Assembly: GCA_029262715.1 (NCBI GenBank)
Contig: JAJCYX010000397.1
Span: 1 to 34,365, forward strand
Direction of reading: 5' to 3'
Length of the DNA: 34,365 nucleotides
DNA from: Chloroflexota bacterium
GTDB lineage: Bacteria > Chloroflexota > Dehalococcoidia > Lucifugimonadales > Lucifugimonadaceae
Position numbers and translations under genes: made by a program. Each line of letters begins with the position of its first letter. Position 1 is the stretch's first letter. Positions 22,135 to 30,962 of this stretch are shown here, in pieces. A model generated the notes under the pieces. That model had not been told where the DNA came from. It saw nothing but the letters and a program-made list of their open reading frames with translations, and did no database searches.

Positions 22135-25100
22135 TCATGCCTTCAATATCTCCCGCTTTGCCAGCACACGCTCAAGCAGCGGCTTCATACCCAGTTCGGT
22201 GGCGATGGCGATGGCTTCGTCTTGCAGTTCGGTGGCATTTTCACGGTCGCCGGGGGCGTTTCGGTCAAGAAGAAAATCAGAGTAGTCGGCACAGGTCCAG
22301 GCCATTTCGGGACGATAACCTGAAGTTTCTCCGAATTCAATACTTTTTTCGTAATAATCGGCGGCTTCATCGGGATTGCCCATTAGGGCATTCGCAAGTC
22401 CAGCAACTCGGTAGTAGCCACTACCTAGACGATTCCAAAATGTATCAGAATGTTTTTCAATACTGTGAAAATGTCTAGATGCGGAAGCAGCGTCGTTTAA
22501 ACTCACAGCTAGATGACAAGCCTGCAATTTTCTTAGCGTTTTTACCTCACGCTCCATATTGACTGACGTTATACTGTGTTCCACCATGCGCAAAGTTTCC
22601 TCCATGTCATAGTCGATTCCATGTGTTCGATAAATGTGGGCAAACGTGCCGGCAAACATCATGTGGAAATTAAACGTATGTTTTAGTTTCTCCGCATTTT
22701 CTTTTAGTGACTCTATATCGCCGAGTTCATTGGCTACAGCTATTTGAACCACCAACGCCCTGGGTTCGTCCGGGCTAACTGCTAAAGCTGCACGTATGTC
22801 ATCGGTCGCTCCATGCCAGTCACCAAGATTTGATCTTAGTTGTGCCCGGTTGCTATAAGCCCACGCAAGAGCATGATTGCTTCTAAGACGGTTGGCGGCT
22901 TGAACTCCGTTGTCACAAACGGATTCTGCTTCCAGAGGTAAACCTATCGAAGTAAGATGTAGCGCAGTGTAGTCATAAGCGGCCAGTTTTAGCGATAAAT
23001 CCTCACTTCGGTCTGCTAGTTGTATGACTTCCGAGAGTATTTTGTTTGTTTCGTCAACTGAAAACTCCATGTGTTGCGCTAATAGTTGGGCCGTCAGTGC
23101 ATTTAACAATTGGTCATTATCATTATCAGCTCTGGCAATTGCGACCGCCTCGGCCGCTGCTGTGATATCAATTATTCCTAATTCCATCGATTTGAATAAT
23201 GCTAAATTTGATAGCAAACGACCTCTAAACGATGAGTTCTTCGGAGTGATAGCAATTGCTTGTTGGTACATATCTGACATACCCTCTGTTCCGTGGAAAT
23301 GAGGAAATGGAGCGATTGCGACTTTGACGGCGTCTTCAATATCGCCGTTTTGAAGAAACCAATAAAAAGCATCTTGGTACAACTTTGCCGATGCAGATAA
23401 ATCCGTTCGTTTCGCTGTCGCAGCCTTGGCCCTTGCCAACAATGCGGTCATCTTTGCCCACATTTCGTCTTTTATGTTGTGCCTCTCAAGTGCCGACGTT
23501 AAATAACCAAAGGCTCTGTCATAAGCGTGAGAGTCGAGTGCCTGTTGACCCGCGGCTACGTGATACTCGATCAACTTCTTCGTCCCCAGCACTGTCTCAG
23601 CTTCGGCGAAATGCTCAGCCAGCTCAGCGGCGTGATCTTCGGCATCATCCCCGTAATAGTCTTCAAGAGCCTCGGCGATCCGGGCGTGCATTCTGACCGC
23701 ACGGGTATGTGAAAGCTCCTGTGTCAGGGTGTCCTGCATCTGAGCGTGGGTGAACTGGTAGAAGCCGACATCTTCTTTCAACTCCTCGATGATGCGGGCA
23801 GAAAGAGCTTCATCCATCGCATCGAGAAGTTGACTATCCGTCGTGTCCTCGGCCAGTATCTTCAGTACGTCGAACTGGAACTGCCTCCCGATTACAGCGG
23901 CTATCGTCAGCACCTCGTTGCACCGCTCGGAGAGACGGTCAAGCCTTCGGCCAATGACTTCTCGCACACTCTCGGGTATCCGTATCTCCCACGAGGTTGT
24001 TCCACCCTTCGATGACTGGCCGGAGGTGATGTCCCCCTCCTGTATGAGCAGGCGCACAGTCTCGGTAACGAACAGTGGGTTACCTTCGGTCTGCTGAAAG
24101 ACGGTCTCCACGAGCGCAGGGGGTGGGGTGATACCTGCCGCTATCTCGATAAAGCGCCGCACATCGTGCTTTTGCAGTCCCCTGAGGACTACCCGCTCGA
24201 ACAGCCGCTCCCTAGAAAGGTCACCAAGGGTGACAGAAAGCGGATGTCTCCTGTTCAGCTCTATGTCCCGGTAGTTGCCAATGATGAGGATTCGGGAGTT
24301 GGCAAGCTCCCTTGCCACGAACTCCAGCAGCACAAGTGACGGCTTGTCCGCCCAGTGCAGGTCTTCCAGCATCAGCACGAGCGGCGTGGAAGATGCTGTG
24401 TTCTTTAGAAATGTAGCTATGGAGTCGAAGAGTCTGAACCTTGCTGACTCAGGGTCTTCTATCATCACCGCCTGCGGTATGTCAGGGAGCTTCTCCTTCA
24501 CGTCTGAAACCACCTCGGCGATGACAGAGGCGGTGGAGCCCATCTGGTTACGAAGCGACCGAGGCTCTGTTGCCGCTACATGAGAACGGATAGCCTGCAA
24601 CCACGGCCAGTACGGAGGCGCTCCTCCCGACTCGTAACTGCGACCCCAGAGCACTTGTGCTCCGCGCATCCCGGCATACGTCGCAAGCTCCTGTGCGGTG
24701 CGGGTTTTGCCGATGCCCGGCTCTCCGACCAGCGTCAGAAGCCTGCCTTTGCCCGAGAGAACCTCCTCGAAGACAGCCTTCAGCTGGTCCATCTCCCTCT
24801 GCCTGCCGACAAAGACTCCGCCCGCCATGGAATCGAGGGAGCCTTTGTTCTCCGCCGATTCTTCCACAGCAGACAGGTCTACCGACTGCAAAACAGTGAG
24901 CACTTCATCCGCGGACTCCGGTCTCTCTGCCGGGTCCTTGGCCAGCAGCCGCATGATCAGGGATTCGAGCGTCTTCGGCATCGACTGGTTGTGCCAACTA
25001 GGAGCTACAGGAGGGGTGTTGACGTGCTGGGAGATGATGGCGATGTCGTCGTCGCCCATGAACGGAGGCCTGCCTGTGCTCATCTCGTAGAGCATAGCGC

Positions 25101-25968
25101 CCAGCGAGTAGAGGTCAGCTCTTGGTGTGACCTCTCCACCTGTCGCCTGTTCAGGTGGCATGTAGTTGACGGTGCCAACCATCACCTTCTCGACGGTGAG
25201 GCGTGAGCGGTCTGTAGCTACGGCCTCACCGAAGTCCCCGATCTTTGCCGCTCCGTCCTCGTCCATCCAGATGTTGCTGGGCTTGAGGTCGCGGTGGACG
25301 ATGCCCTTGCCGTGGGCGAATGAGAGTCCCTGCGCGGTCTGGGTGGCAATGCGGATTGCATCTGCAAGATCGAGCGGGCCATCTGCGTCTTCGATCAGGT
25401 CTTCCACATCTCCTCCGCCCATGAGCGGCTGCACCATGAATGGCTGTGGCGTTCCGTCTTCTGCGGGCTCTTCGCCGAGGTCGTAGATCGGCATGATGCA
25501 GGGATGGGTTCCCATCCTGCCCATAGCCTGCGCCTCTCTCCTGACCCGCTCTCTTCCCGTCTCGTCGAGTCCGTCTGTCTTGATGAGCGCAAACGCCACG
25601 TCGCGGTCCAGCGTGTTGTCATGTGCGAGATACACCTTCTTCTTGCCACCTTCACCGAGGAGCTTGCTAACGGTGTAACGGCCTGAGGCGAAGGAGGTGG
25701 GTTGGTCGGTTGGAACGCTGGGATCGCTGGGATCGCTGGCTACGATATCTGGCAAGTCAGTTTCTATGGGCTGCCCAGCCGACCCAGTCCAGGCCGACAT
25801 GGCTTTGTCGGCCATCAACTTGAATGAACGAGCGTCTTCGTTCTCAGAATCAAGTGCTAAAGCGCCGGCCACAAACTCCAGCACCCTGTTCCAGTCACCT
25901 GATCTGGTAGCTTCCTCCGCCTGATCGAGGAGAGTGTCTATCTGTCGCTGCACACGCTCACTTGGCAT
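22135..25968 (-). CDS. Ser/Thr kinase - STAND/AAA ATPase - TPR protein (copy 1)
   Basis: 1277 residues from the ATG at 25968, which matches the start of copy 2 (MPSERVQR); an in-frame ATG at 26010 is less likely. After a short N-terminal helical segment comes a kinase domain (about 97-360): glycine loop GEGGKKKVY, Lys130 in VAFALIK, HRDLKPSN at 225-232, DFG at 245-247. An AAA_16-type ATPase follows with VGRQREMDQL, Walker A GEPGIGKT, Walker B LVLMLEDLHWAD and GNYRD, then a winged-helix-like region. About 490 residues of TPR-like helices complete it. The layout is that of PknK-like kinases. No membrane segment. The TPR part is unlike copy 2 and more AT-rich than the rest, but the last 60 residues match copy 2 again. 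Probably a cytoplasmic sensor kinase. Confidence 0.9.
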   Translation of the reverse strand: MPSERVQRQIDTLLDQAEEATRSGDWNRVLEFVAGALALDSENEDARSFKLMADKAMSAWTGSAGQPIETDLPDIVASDPSDPSVPTDQPTSFASGRYTVSKLLGEGGKKKVYLAHDNTLDRDVAFALIKTDGLDETGRERVRREAQAMGRMGTHPCIMPIYDLGEEPAEDGTPQPFMVQPLMGGGDVEDLIEDADGPLDLADAIRIATQTAQGLSFAHGKGIVHRDLKPSNIWMDEDGAAKIGDFGEAVATDRSRLTVEKVMVGTVNYMPPEQATGGEVTPRADLYSLGAMLYEMSTGRPPFMGDDDIAIISQHVNTPPVAPSWHNQSMPKTLESLIMRLLAKDPAERPESADEVLTVLQSVDLSAVEESAENKGSLDSMAGGVFVGRQREMDQLKAVFEEVLSGKGRLLTLVGEPGIGKTRTAQELATYAGMRGAQVLWGRSYESGGAPPYWPWLQAIRSHVAATEPRSLRNQMGSTASVIAEVVSDVKEKLPDIPQAVMIEDPESARFRLFDSIATFLKNTASSTPLVLMLEDLHWADKPSLVLLEFVARELANSRILIIGNYRDIELNRRHPLSVTLGDLSRERLFERVVLRGLQKHDVRRFIEIAAGITPPPALVETVFQQTEGNPLFVTETVRLLIQEGDITSGQSSKGGTTSWEIRIPESVREVIGRRLDRLSERCNEVLTIAAVIGRQFQFDVLKILAEDTTDSQLLDAMDEALSARIIEELKEDVGFYQFTHAQMQDTLTQELSHTRAVRMHARIAEALEDYYGDDAEDHAAELAEHFAEAETVLGTKKLIEYHVAAGQQALDSHAYDRAFGYLTSALERHNIKDEMWAKMTALLARAKAATAKRTDLSASAKLYQDAFYWFLQNGDIEDAVKVAIAPFPHFHGTEGMSDMYQQAIAITPKNSSFRGRLLSNLALFKSMELGIIDITAAAEAVAIARADNDNDQLLNALTAQLLAQHMEFSVDETNKILSEVIQLADRSEDLSLKLAAYDYTALHLTSIGLPLEAESVCDNGVQAANRLRSNHALAWAYSNRAQLRSNLGDWHGATDDIRAALAVSPDEPRALVVQIAVANELGDIESLKENAEKLKHTFNFHMMFAGTFAHIYRTHGIDYDMEETLRMVEHSITSVNMEREVKTLRKLQACHLAVSLNDAASASRHFHSIEKHSDTFWNRLGSGYYRVAGLANALMGNPDEAADYYEKSIEFGETSGYRPEMAWTCADYSDFLLDRNAPGDRENATELQDEAIAIATELGMKPLLERVLAKREILKA

Positions 25969-25977
25969 AGTCGCGGC

Positions 25978-25983
25978 ATGATA
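25978..25983 (-). promoter_or_regulatory. putative -10 box of copy-1 kinase, leaderless
   Basis: On the minus strand TATCAT is 9 nt before the ATG at 25968 and there is no Shine-Dalgarno sequence. The stretch between box and ATG is conserved in copy 2. Confidence 0.45.
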
Positions 25984-26030
25984 CGCGAAGTCAGGTGGTG
26001 TGCGTGCCATCTATCGGCACATGAGAATAT

Positions 26031-26090
26031 GTCGTCACACTCGTCATCCTGTCATTGCCAACTTGAACTCAGAATGACGACATGACGACT
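26031..26090. repeat. 60-base direct repeat, unit 1
   Basis: GTCGTCACACTCGTCA at the left and GAATGACGACATGACGACT at the right are shared with unit 2 (26183-26242). The ends GTCGTCA and TGACGAC are themselves inverted, so each unit is an imperfect palindrome. The inner AGAATGAC/GTCATT parts link it to the GTCATTCTGAAC repeat family at 8018 and 9208. Confidence 0.75.
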
Positions 26091-26182
26091 GTGACAAGTT
26101 GTTTCAACTCCTGTATGTGTCGGACAATTCAGGTCGGCCCAGTTCAAATCGTCGCCGCACTAGGACGCTCCAGTGTAAACAG

Positions 26183-26242
26183 GTCGTCACACTCGTCACC
26201 TTGTCACTCCCAATCTCAGTTCAGAATGACGACATGACGACT
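26183..26242. repeat. 60-base direct repeat, unit 2
   Basis: Same length and ends as unit 1, with about ten differences confined to the middle, 152 bases further on. Lies upstream of copy-1 kinase and after the DinB-like gene. Confidence 0.75.
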
Positions 26243-26314
26243 TATATGCGCCTTCAGTATGTCCCACTCCTGCGGATTCATCTGCCGCTATGCCAAATAC
26301 ACATGCAGAGTGCG

Positions 26315-26938
26315 CTACTGGGACATTGCCCGACCGTCCCACTCATCTAGAGGGTTTACAAGCGCTTTCCAGTTGGTAATAAGCTCACGGTTTTCCAAAC
26401 CGCCTCGGCCTGTTATCCAGAGAAGAGTCTCCCATCTCGGTGTATCGAGTGGTGACCACGGAAAGAGACGACGCAATATCCGATCGCACAAGTCCTCGGG
26501 AGGCGAGATCGAAACACTCAGACCCCGTAAAACATCATGCCCGTGGAGTAATACTTCGTTACATCCCATCGCTAAATAACCCTCTGGATCGGGAGAGCCC
26601 CAGGGATGCCATCCTCTAGCATCGGTGGGCGAACCATTGAAAACACATGCCAGAAGCTCTGCATTGAGTGAGAGAAGTCGAAGTGACTCGTTCACTTCAA
26701 GCTGGACAACAGAAAAGAAGGACGGCTTCGATTTGATCTGATCCCGATTTGCAAGGATTGTTGCATACCAAGCGAAGCCGTATACCAAATGGCCTAATGT
26801 GTGCCGCCTAGTCCAATCCATACCTGTGGGTTTGCCGTCCCAATCTTCAACTGTCTGACCTGACAAGGCATTAACGACATGTTCGGTCGATAACCTAATG
26901 TCGCTGACGGAAACGGGCTCACGGATTTCAGCGTTCAT
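26315..26938 (-). CDS. DinB/MDMPI-like putative metal-dependent enzyme
   Basis: 207 residues. The sequence DWTRRHTLGHLVYGFAWY near residues 40-58 and CNEVLLHGHDVLRG near 127-140 provide the spaced histidines of the DinB / mycothiol-dependent maleylpyruvate isomerase four-helix fold. Such proteins use a metal and a thiol cofactor or have unknown reactions; the actual role is not known here. Its ATG overlaps the stop of the copy-2 kinase gene (ATGA), so it is translated after that kinase and is likely to work with it or be its effector. Confidence 0.65.
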   Translation of the reverse strand: MNAEIREPVSVSDIRLSTEHVVNALSGQTVEDWDGKPTGMDWTRRHTLGHLVYGFAWYATILANRDQIKSKPSFFSVVQLEVNESLRLLSLNAELLACVFNGSPTDARGWHPWGSPDPEGYLAMGCNEVLLHGHDVLRGLSVSISPPEDLCDRILRRLFPWSPLDTPRWETLLWITGRGGLENRELITNWKALVNPLDEWDGRAMSQ

Positions 26939-29900
26939 GCCTTCAATATCTCCCGCTTAGCTAGCACTCGCTCCAGCAATGGCTTCATGCCCAGTTCTGT
27001 AGCGATGGCGATGGCTTCGTCCTGCAACTCGATGGCCTTTTCACGGTCACCGGGGGCGCTGCGGTCAAGGAGCATTTCGGAGTAGTCGGAGCAGGTTCGC
27101 CCCTGTTCCGGGCCAAAACCGCATGCTCGGCAGTGCGTTAGCGCAGCTTCAAAATGATCGTAAGCCTTTGAATAATCACCAAGTGCACTTGCGAACTCTC
27201 CCAGGATTCGCTCGTCGTGTTCGTAAAGGCCGGGTACGCCAGAAACGAGAAATCCCGGTGTCGTCAATCGCTCGAGCTCTGAATATTGTTCCTGCACTAC
27301 TTTCTTGTCGTCTGCCTTTATGGCAAGTCGCCCGAGAGCAATATGCATCACTTTCCTGACGCTCGGAGGCGTGCTCGTCCGTTCTCTAAGCGCAGTCTTA
27401 AGATCGCTCATCCAACCCTGACTGTCGGGCAATTCGTTGACTAGAGACCTTAAGTCCCACAACGTCGGCCCCACCCAGAACCAGTAACGTAATGATGAGT
27501 CTTGGGTACGGTACAGATAGTCTCTGGCAGACTCAAAATCGCCTGTCGAGTATTCGATCAAAGCCCTCGATGATAGATTTCGAGCGTGATTGGGTTGCGC
27601 CTCGATTGCCTTGTCGCTATACCGCCGAGCCGCGTCCCACTGACCGGTTTCCATTTCTATCAGCTGGCTGTAAAAACCGGCATCAGAAATCCAGAATCGA
27701 GAATTCAGTTTGTCGGCCATGGACCTCGCCTGGCTTGCATGTTGGCGGGATTCGGAAAGCTGGCCCATGCCCATGAGCATGCCCGCAGCGTATTGGTGAG
27801 CTCGGATAGTCGCTCCGATATTGTTCGTGTCTGACGCCAGCTCAGCTGCGCGTAATGACTGTTCGTAGCGAGCATCATTATTCAGGTGATACCCGTTAAT
27901 GCTGGCGGAGACCACGAGTGTTCTGAGTTCAAGGTCACTGTCTGATTCGCGAGCGGCGATAGCCAAAGCGGTGTCCAAGACTTCGAGGCCTTGTTCTCCG
28001 TTGCTGCGCTCCTCAAACAAAAACTCGCCGTATTTCGTCAGCAATCTGCCTGCTTCCTGCGAATTCTCCTGAACCAGTTTCATAGCTTCTTCGAGCAGAG
28101 AAACTACACCCGTCAGTCCGGTGAAATTAGGAATGTCGGTCAAGGCTACGTACAGTGCTTTTTGGGTTTGTCCTGCATCCATGTAACTATCGAAAGCTTG
28201 ACGTAACGAAGCGACTGCACTCGACATCGATTCGCGTTCGGATGTGGCGATCTCACAGCGAGCAAGACCATGAAGTGCTTCAGCCTTCGTGACGGCATCC
28301 AATGTTTCTCCGGCCGCTTTTATCACACGCAAGAATTGCCGCTGAGCGCTCTCATATGCGAATCCGCTGAGCGCTGCATGTCCAGCATTCAATCCGTATC
28401 TGACCAACCCTTCTGGCCCCAACACCGTTTCGGCCTCTGCAAAGTGCTCAACTAGTTCAGCGGCATTCTCGTCGGCTGCATCTCCGTAGTATTCTTCGAG
28501 GGCTTCGGAGATGCGGGCGTGGAGCCTAACTCGGCGTGTAAGTGATAGTTCCTCTGTCAGCGTCTCCTGCATTGAGGCGTGTGTAAATTGGTAGAGACCA
28601 ACCTCGTCCAACTCCTCGATAACCCTGGCCGAAAAAGCGTCGTCGATGGCATCGAGCATCTGGCCGTCTGTCGTGTCCTCCATCAGCATTTTCAGCACAT
28701 CGAACCGGAACTGGCGGCCAATGACGGCAGCAATCGTCAGCACCTCATTACAACGCTCAGACAGCCGGTCGAGACGCCTGCCGATGACCTCTCGCACACC
28801 CTCAGGTATTCGTATCTCCCATGATGTTGTCCCGCCCTCCGTCTTCCGACCGGACGCAATGTCTCCCTCCTGTATCAGGAGCCGCACGGTCTCGGTGACG
28901 AACAGCGGATTGCCCTCGGTCTGCTGAAACACGGTGTCGACAAGCGCAGGTGGGGGAGTGATGCCCGCAGCAATCTCGATAAACCGTGCAACGTCGTGCT
29001 TCTGCAGCCCTCTGAGCAGGATGCGGTCGAACAGCCTCTCCCTGGTCAGGTCTCCGAGCGTCACAGAAAGCGGGTGCCTGCGATTGAGCTCTATGTCACG
29101 ATAGTTGCCGACAATCAGGATCTTCGAGTTGGCAAGCTCCCTGGCAACGAACTCCAGCAGCATCAAGCTCGGCTTGTCCGCCCAGTGCAGGTCTTCCAGC
29201 ATGAGCACGAGCGGAGTGGAAGAAGATGCCTGCTTCAGGAAGGTGGCTATCGCGTCGAAGAGCCTGAAGCGCGCTGACTCCGGGTCGTCGATCGGCATCG
29301 GCTCAGGCAGACCAGGAAGCTTCTCCTTCACGTCTGTCACCACCTCTGCGATGACAGAAGCGGTGGATCCCATGTCCCCTCTCAGGGACTCAGCGGAGGC
29401 CGAGGAGACGTGGCTGCGCATCGCCTGCACCCAGGGCCAGTACGGCGGCGCGCCTCCAGACTCGTAGCTGCGGCCCCACAGCACCTGCGCCCCGCGCATC
29501 GCTGCATACGTGGCGAGCTCCTGCGCGGTACGAGTTTTGCCGATGCCGGGCTCACCAACCAGGGTGACCATGCGTCCGTGTCCGGACAGCACCTCCTCAA
29601 AGGCTGCCTTTAGCTGGTCCATCTCTTTGTGGCGGCCGACGAAGACGCCGCCTGCCATCGAGTCGAGACTCGTCTCTCTTCCCTCGGACTGTTCAACTGC
29701 AGACAGATCGATACCACTTAGAGCCGAAAGCACTTCATCCGCCGACTCCGGCCTTTCAGCGGGGTCCTTGGCGAGAAGCCGCAGTATCAGAGAGTCGAGC
29801 GTCTTCGGAATAGATGAGTTGTGCCATGATGGCGCGACAGGCGGGGTATTGATGTGCTGAGAGATGATTCCTATTTCATCATCAGACATGAACGGGACGC

Positions 29901-30759
29901 GGCCTGTGCACATCTCGTAGAGCGTCGCTCCCAGCGAGTAGAGGTCTGCCATCGGAGTCACTTCTCCGCCAGTAGCCTGCTCCGGTGGCATGTAGTTGAC
30001 CGTGCCGACCATCACCTTCTCTACCGTGAGGCGTGAGCGGTCTATCGCAACCGCTAGTCCGAAGTCACCGATCTTTGCTGCACCGTCTTCATCAAGCCAG
30101 ACGTTGCCTGGCTTCAGGTCCCTGTGGACGATGCCCTTGCCGTGGGCAAAGCCAAGGCCCTGTGCCGTCTGGGTTGCGATGCGGATAGCGTCTTCAAGAG
30201 GTAGTGGCCCGTCCGCGTTTTCGATGAGTTCTTCAACATCACCGCCACCCATGAGAGGCTGAACCATGAACGGCTGCCCGGCTTCGTCACCGAGGTCGTA
30301 GATTGGCATGATGCAGGGGTGTGTTCCCATGCGACCCATGGCCTGAGCCTCACGCTTGACCCGCTCACGTGAGGTTTCGTCGAGTCCCTCTGTCTTGATT
30401 AGCGCGAAGGCAACGTCTCTATCGAGCGTGTTGTCGTGGGCTAGGTAGACGCGCTTCTTGCCGCCTTCACCGAGAAACTTTGAGACGGTGTAGCGACCTG
30501 AGGCAAAGGACTTGGGGGTGACCGATGTATCAGCCGCATGATCGGTCTTCGCTGGAGGGTTCGGATCACCACCTGATTCAGCAGAGCCAAGCCAGCGGTT
30601 GGCGGCAGTTAGGTACGCTGTGGCCTCCGCGTTGTCGGTATCGACATCGAGCACGCTCTCAGCAAGATTCCTGACAGATCCCCAGTCACGATCAGCTTCA
30701 GCCTGATCAATCTCATCAAGCAGCCGGTCTATCCGTCTCTGCACACGCTCACTTGGCAT
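26935..30759 (-). CDS. Ser/Thr kinase - STAND/AAA ATPase - TPR protein (copy 2)
   Basis: 1274 residues. Kinase domain about 90-350: glycine loop GEGGKKRVY, Lys122, HRDLKPGN at 212-219, DFG at 232-234, and an APE-like PPEQATGG. ATPase about 370-640: VGRHKEMDQL, Walker A GEPGIGKT at 402-409, Walker B LVLMLEDLHWAD at 517-528, GNYRD at 551-555. Then a winged-helix-like region and about 490 residues of TPR-like helices. All key kinase and ATPase residues are intact. The N-terminal 780 or so residues are very similar to copy 1, the TPR part is not, and the final 60 residues are. Downstream it is coupled to the DinB-like gene. Kinases of this PknK-like class regulate transcription or transport in response to bound ligands. 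Confidence 0.9.
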   Translation of the reverse strand: MPSERVQRRIDRLLDEIDQAEADRDWGSVRNLAESVLDVDTDNAEATAYLTAANRWLGSAESGGDPNPPAKTDHAADTSVTPKSFASGRYTVSKFLGEGGKKRVYLAHDNTLDRDVAFALIKTEGLDETSRERVKREAQAMGRMGTHPCIMPIYDLGDEAGQPFMVQPLMGGGDVEELIENADGPLPLEDAIRIATQTAQGLGFAHGKGIVHRDLKPGNVWLDEDGAAKIGDFGLAVAIDRSRLTVEKVMVGTVNYMPPEQATGGEVTPMADLYSLGATLYEMCTGRVPFMSDDEIGIISQHINTPPVAPSWHNSSIPKTLDSLILRLLAKDPAERPESADEVLSALSGIDLSAVEQSEGRETSLDSMAGGVFVGRHKEMDQLKAAFEEVLSGHGRMVTLVGEPGIGKTRTAQELATYAAMRGAQVLWGRSYESGGAPPYWPWVQAMRSHVSSASAESLRGDMGSTASVIAEVVTDVKEKLPGLPEPMPIDDPESARFRLFDAIATFLKQASSSTPLVLMLEDLHWADKPSLMLLEFVARELANSKILIVGNYRDIELNRRHPLSVTLGDLTRERLFDRILLRGLQKHDVARFIEIAAGITPPPALVDTVFQQTEGNPLFVTETVRLLIQEGDIASGRKTEGGTTSWEIRIPEGVREVIGRRLDRLSERCNEVLTIAAVIGRQFRFDVLKMLMEDTTDGQMLDAIDDAFSARVIEELDEVGLYQFTHASMQETLTEELSLTRRVRLHARISEALEEYYGDAADENAAELVEHFAEAETVLGPEGLVRYGLNAGHAALSGFAYESAQRQFLRVIKAAGETLDAVTKAEALHGLARCEIATSERESMSSAVASLRQAFDSYMDAGQTQKALYVALTDIPNFTGLTGVVSLLEEAMKLVQENSQEAGRLLTKYGEFLFEERSNGEQGLEVLDTALAIAARESDSDLELRTLVVSASINGYHLNNDARYEQSLRAAELASDTNNIGATIRAHQYAAGMLMGMGQLSESRQHASQARSMADKLNSRFWISDAGFYSQLIEMETGQWDAARRYSDKAIEAQPNHARNLSSRALIEYSTGDFESARDYLYRTQDSSLRYWFWVGPTLWDLRSLVNELPDSQGWMSDLKTALRERTSTPPSVRKVMHIALGRLAIKADDKKVVQEQYSELERLTTPGFLVSGVPGLYEHDERILGEFASALGDYSKAYDHFEAALTHCRACGFGPEQGRTCSDYSEMLLDRSAPGDREKAIELQDEAIAIATELGMKPLLERVLAKREILKA

Positions 30760-30768
30760 AGTGGCTGC

Positions 30769-30774
30769 ATGTTA
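30769..30774 (-). promoter_or_regulatory. putative -10 box of copy-2 kinase, leaderless
   Basis: On the minus strand TAACAT is 9 nt before the ATG at 30759, with no Shine-Dalgarno sequence; the equivalent box of copy 1 is TATCAT at the same spacing. Confidence 0.45.
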
Positions 30775-30962
30775 TCGCAACGGGTATAGGCAACCTGAGA
30801 TTTGCACTTTGAGCCGTCACGACCTCCCCGTATTAGATGGAAGTAATCTCAGTTAAGTAGTAGGCGGGGGTGGCATTCTCGGCGGCAGGCTAAGGGGAGT
30901 TACCTGTCGGCCCATGACACGCCTTTTCGAGGTCTGACCCGTCCAGCGCGAACATTCCGTTC

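Larger units (their letters stand above)
25969..26314. other. intergenic region with duplicated 60-base repeats
   Basis: 346 bases between copy-1 kinase and the DinB-like gene. It holds the two direct repeats at 26031 and 26183 and the promoter of copy 1. No gene is seen. Confidence 0.5.
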
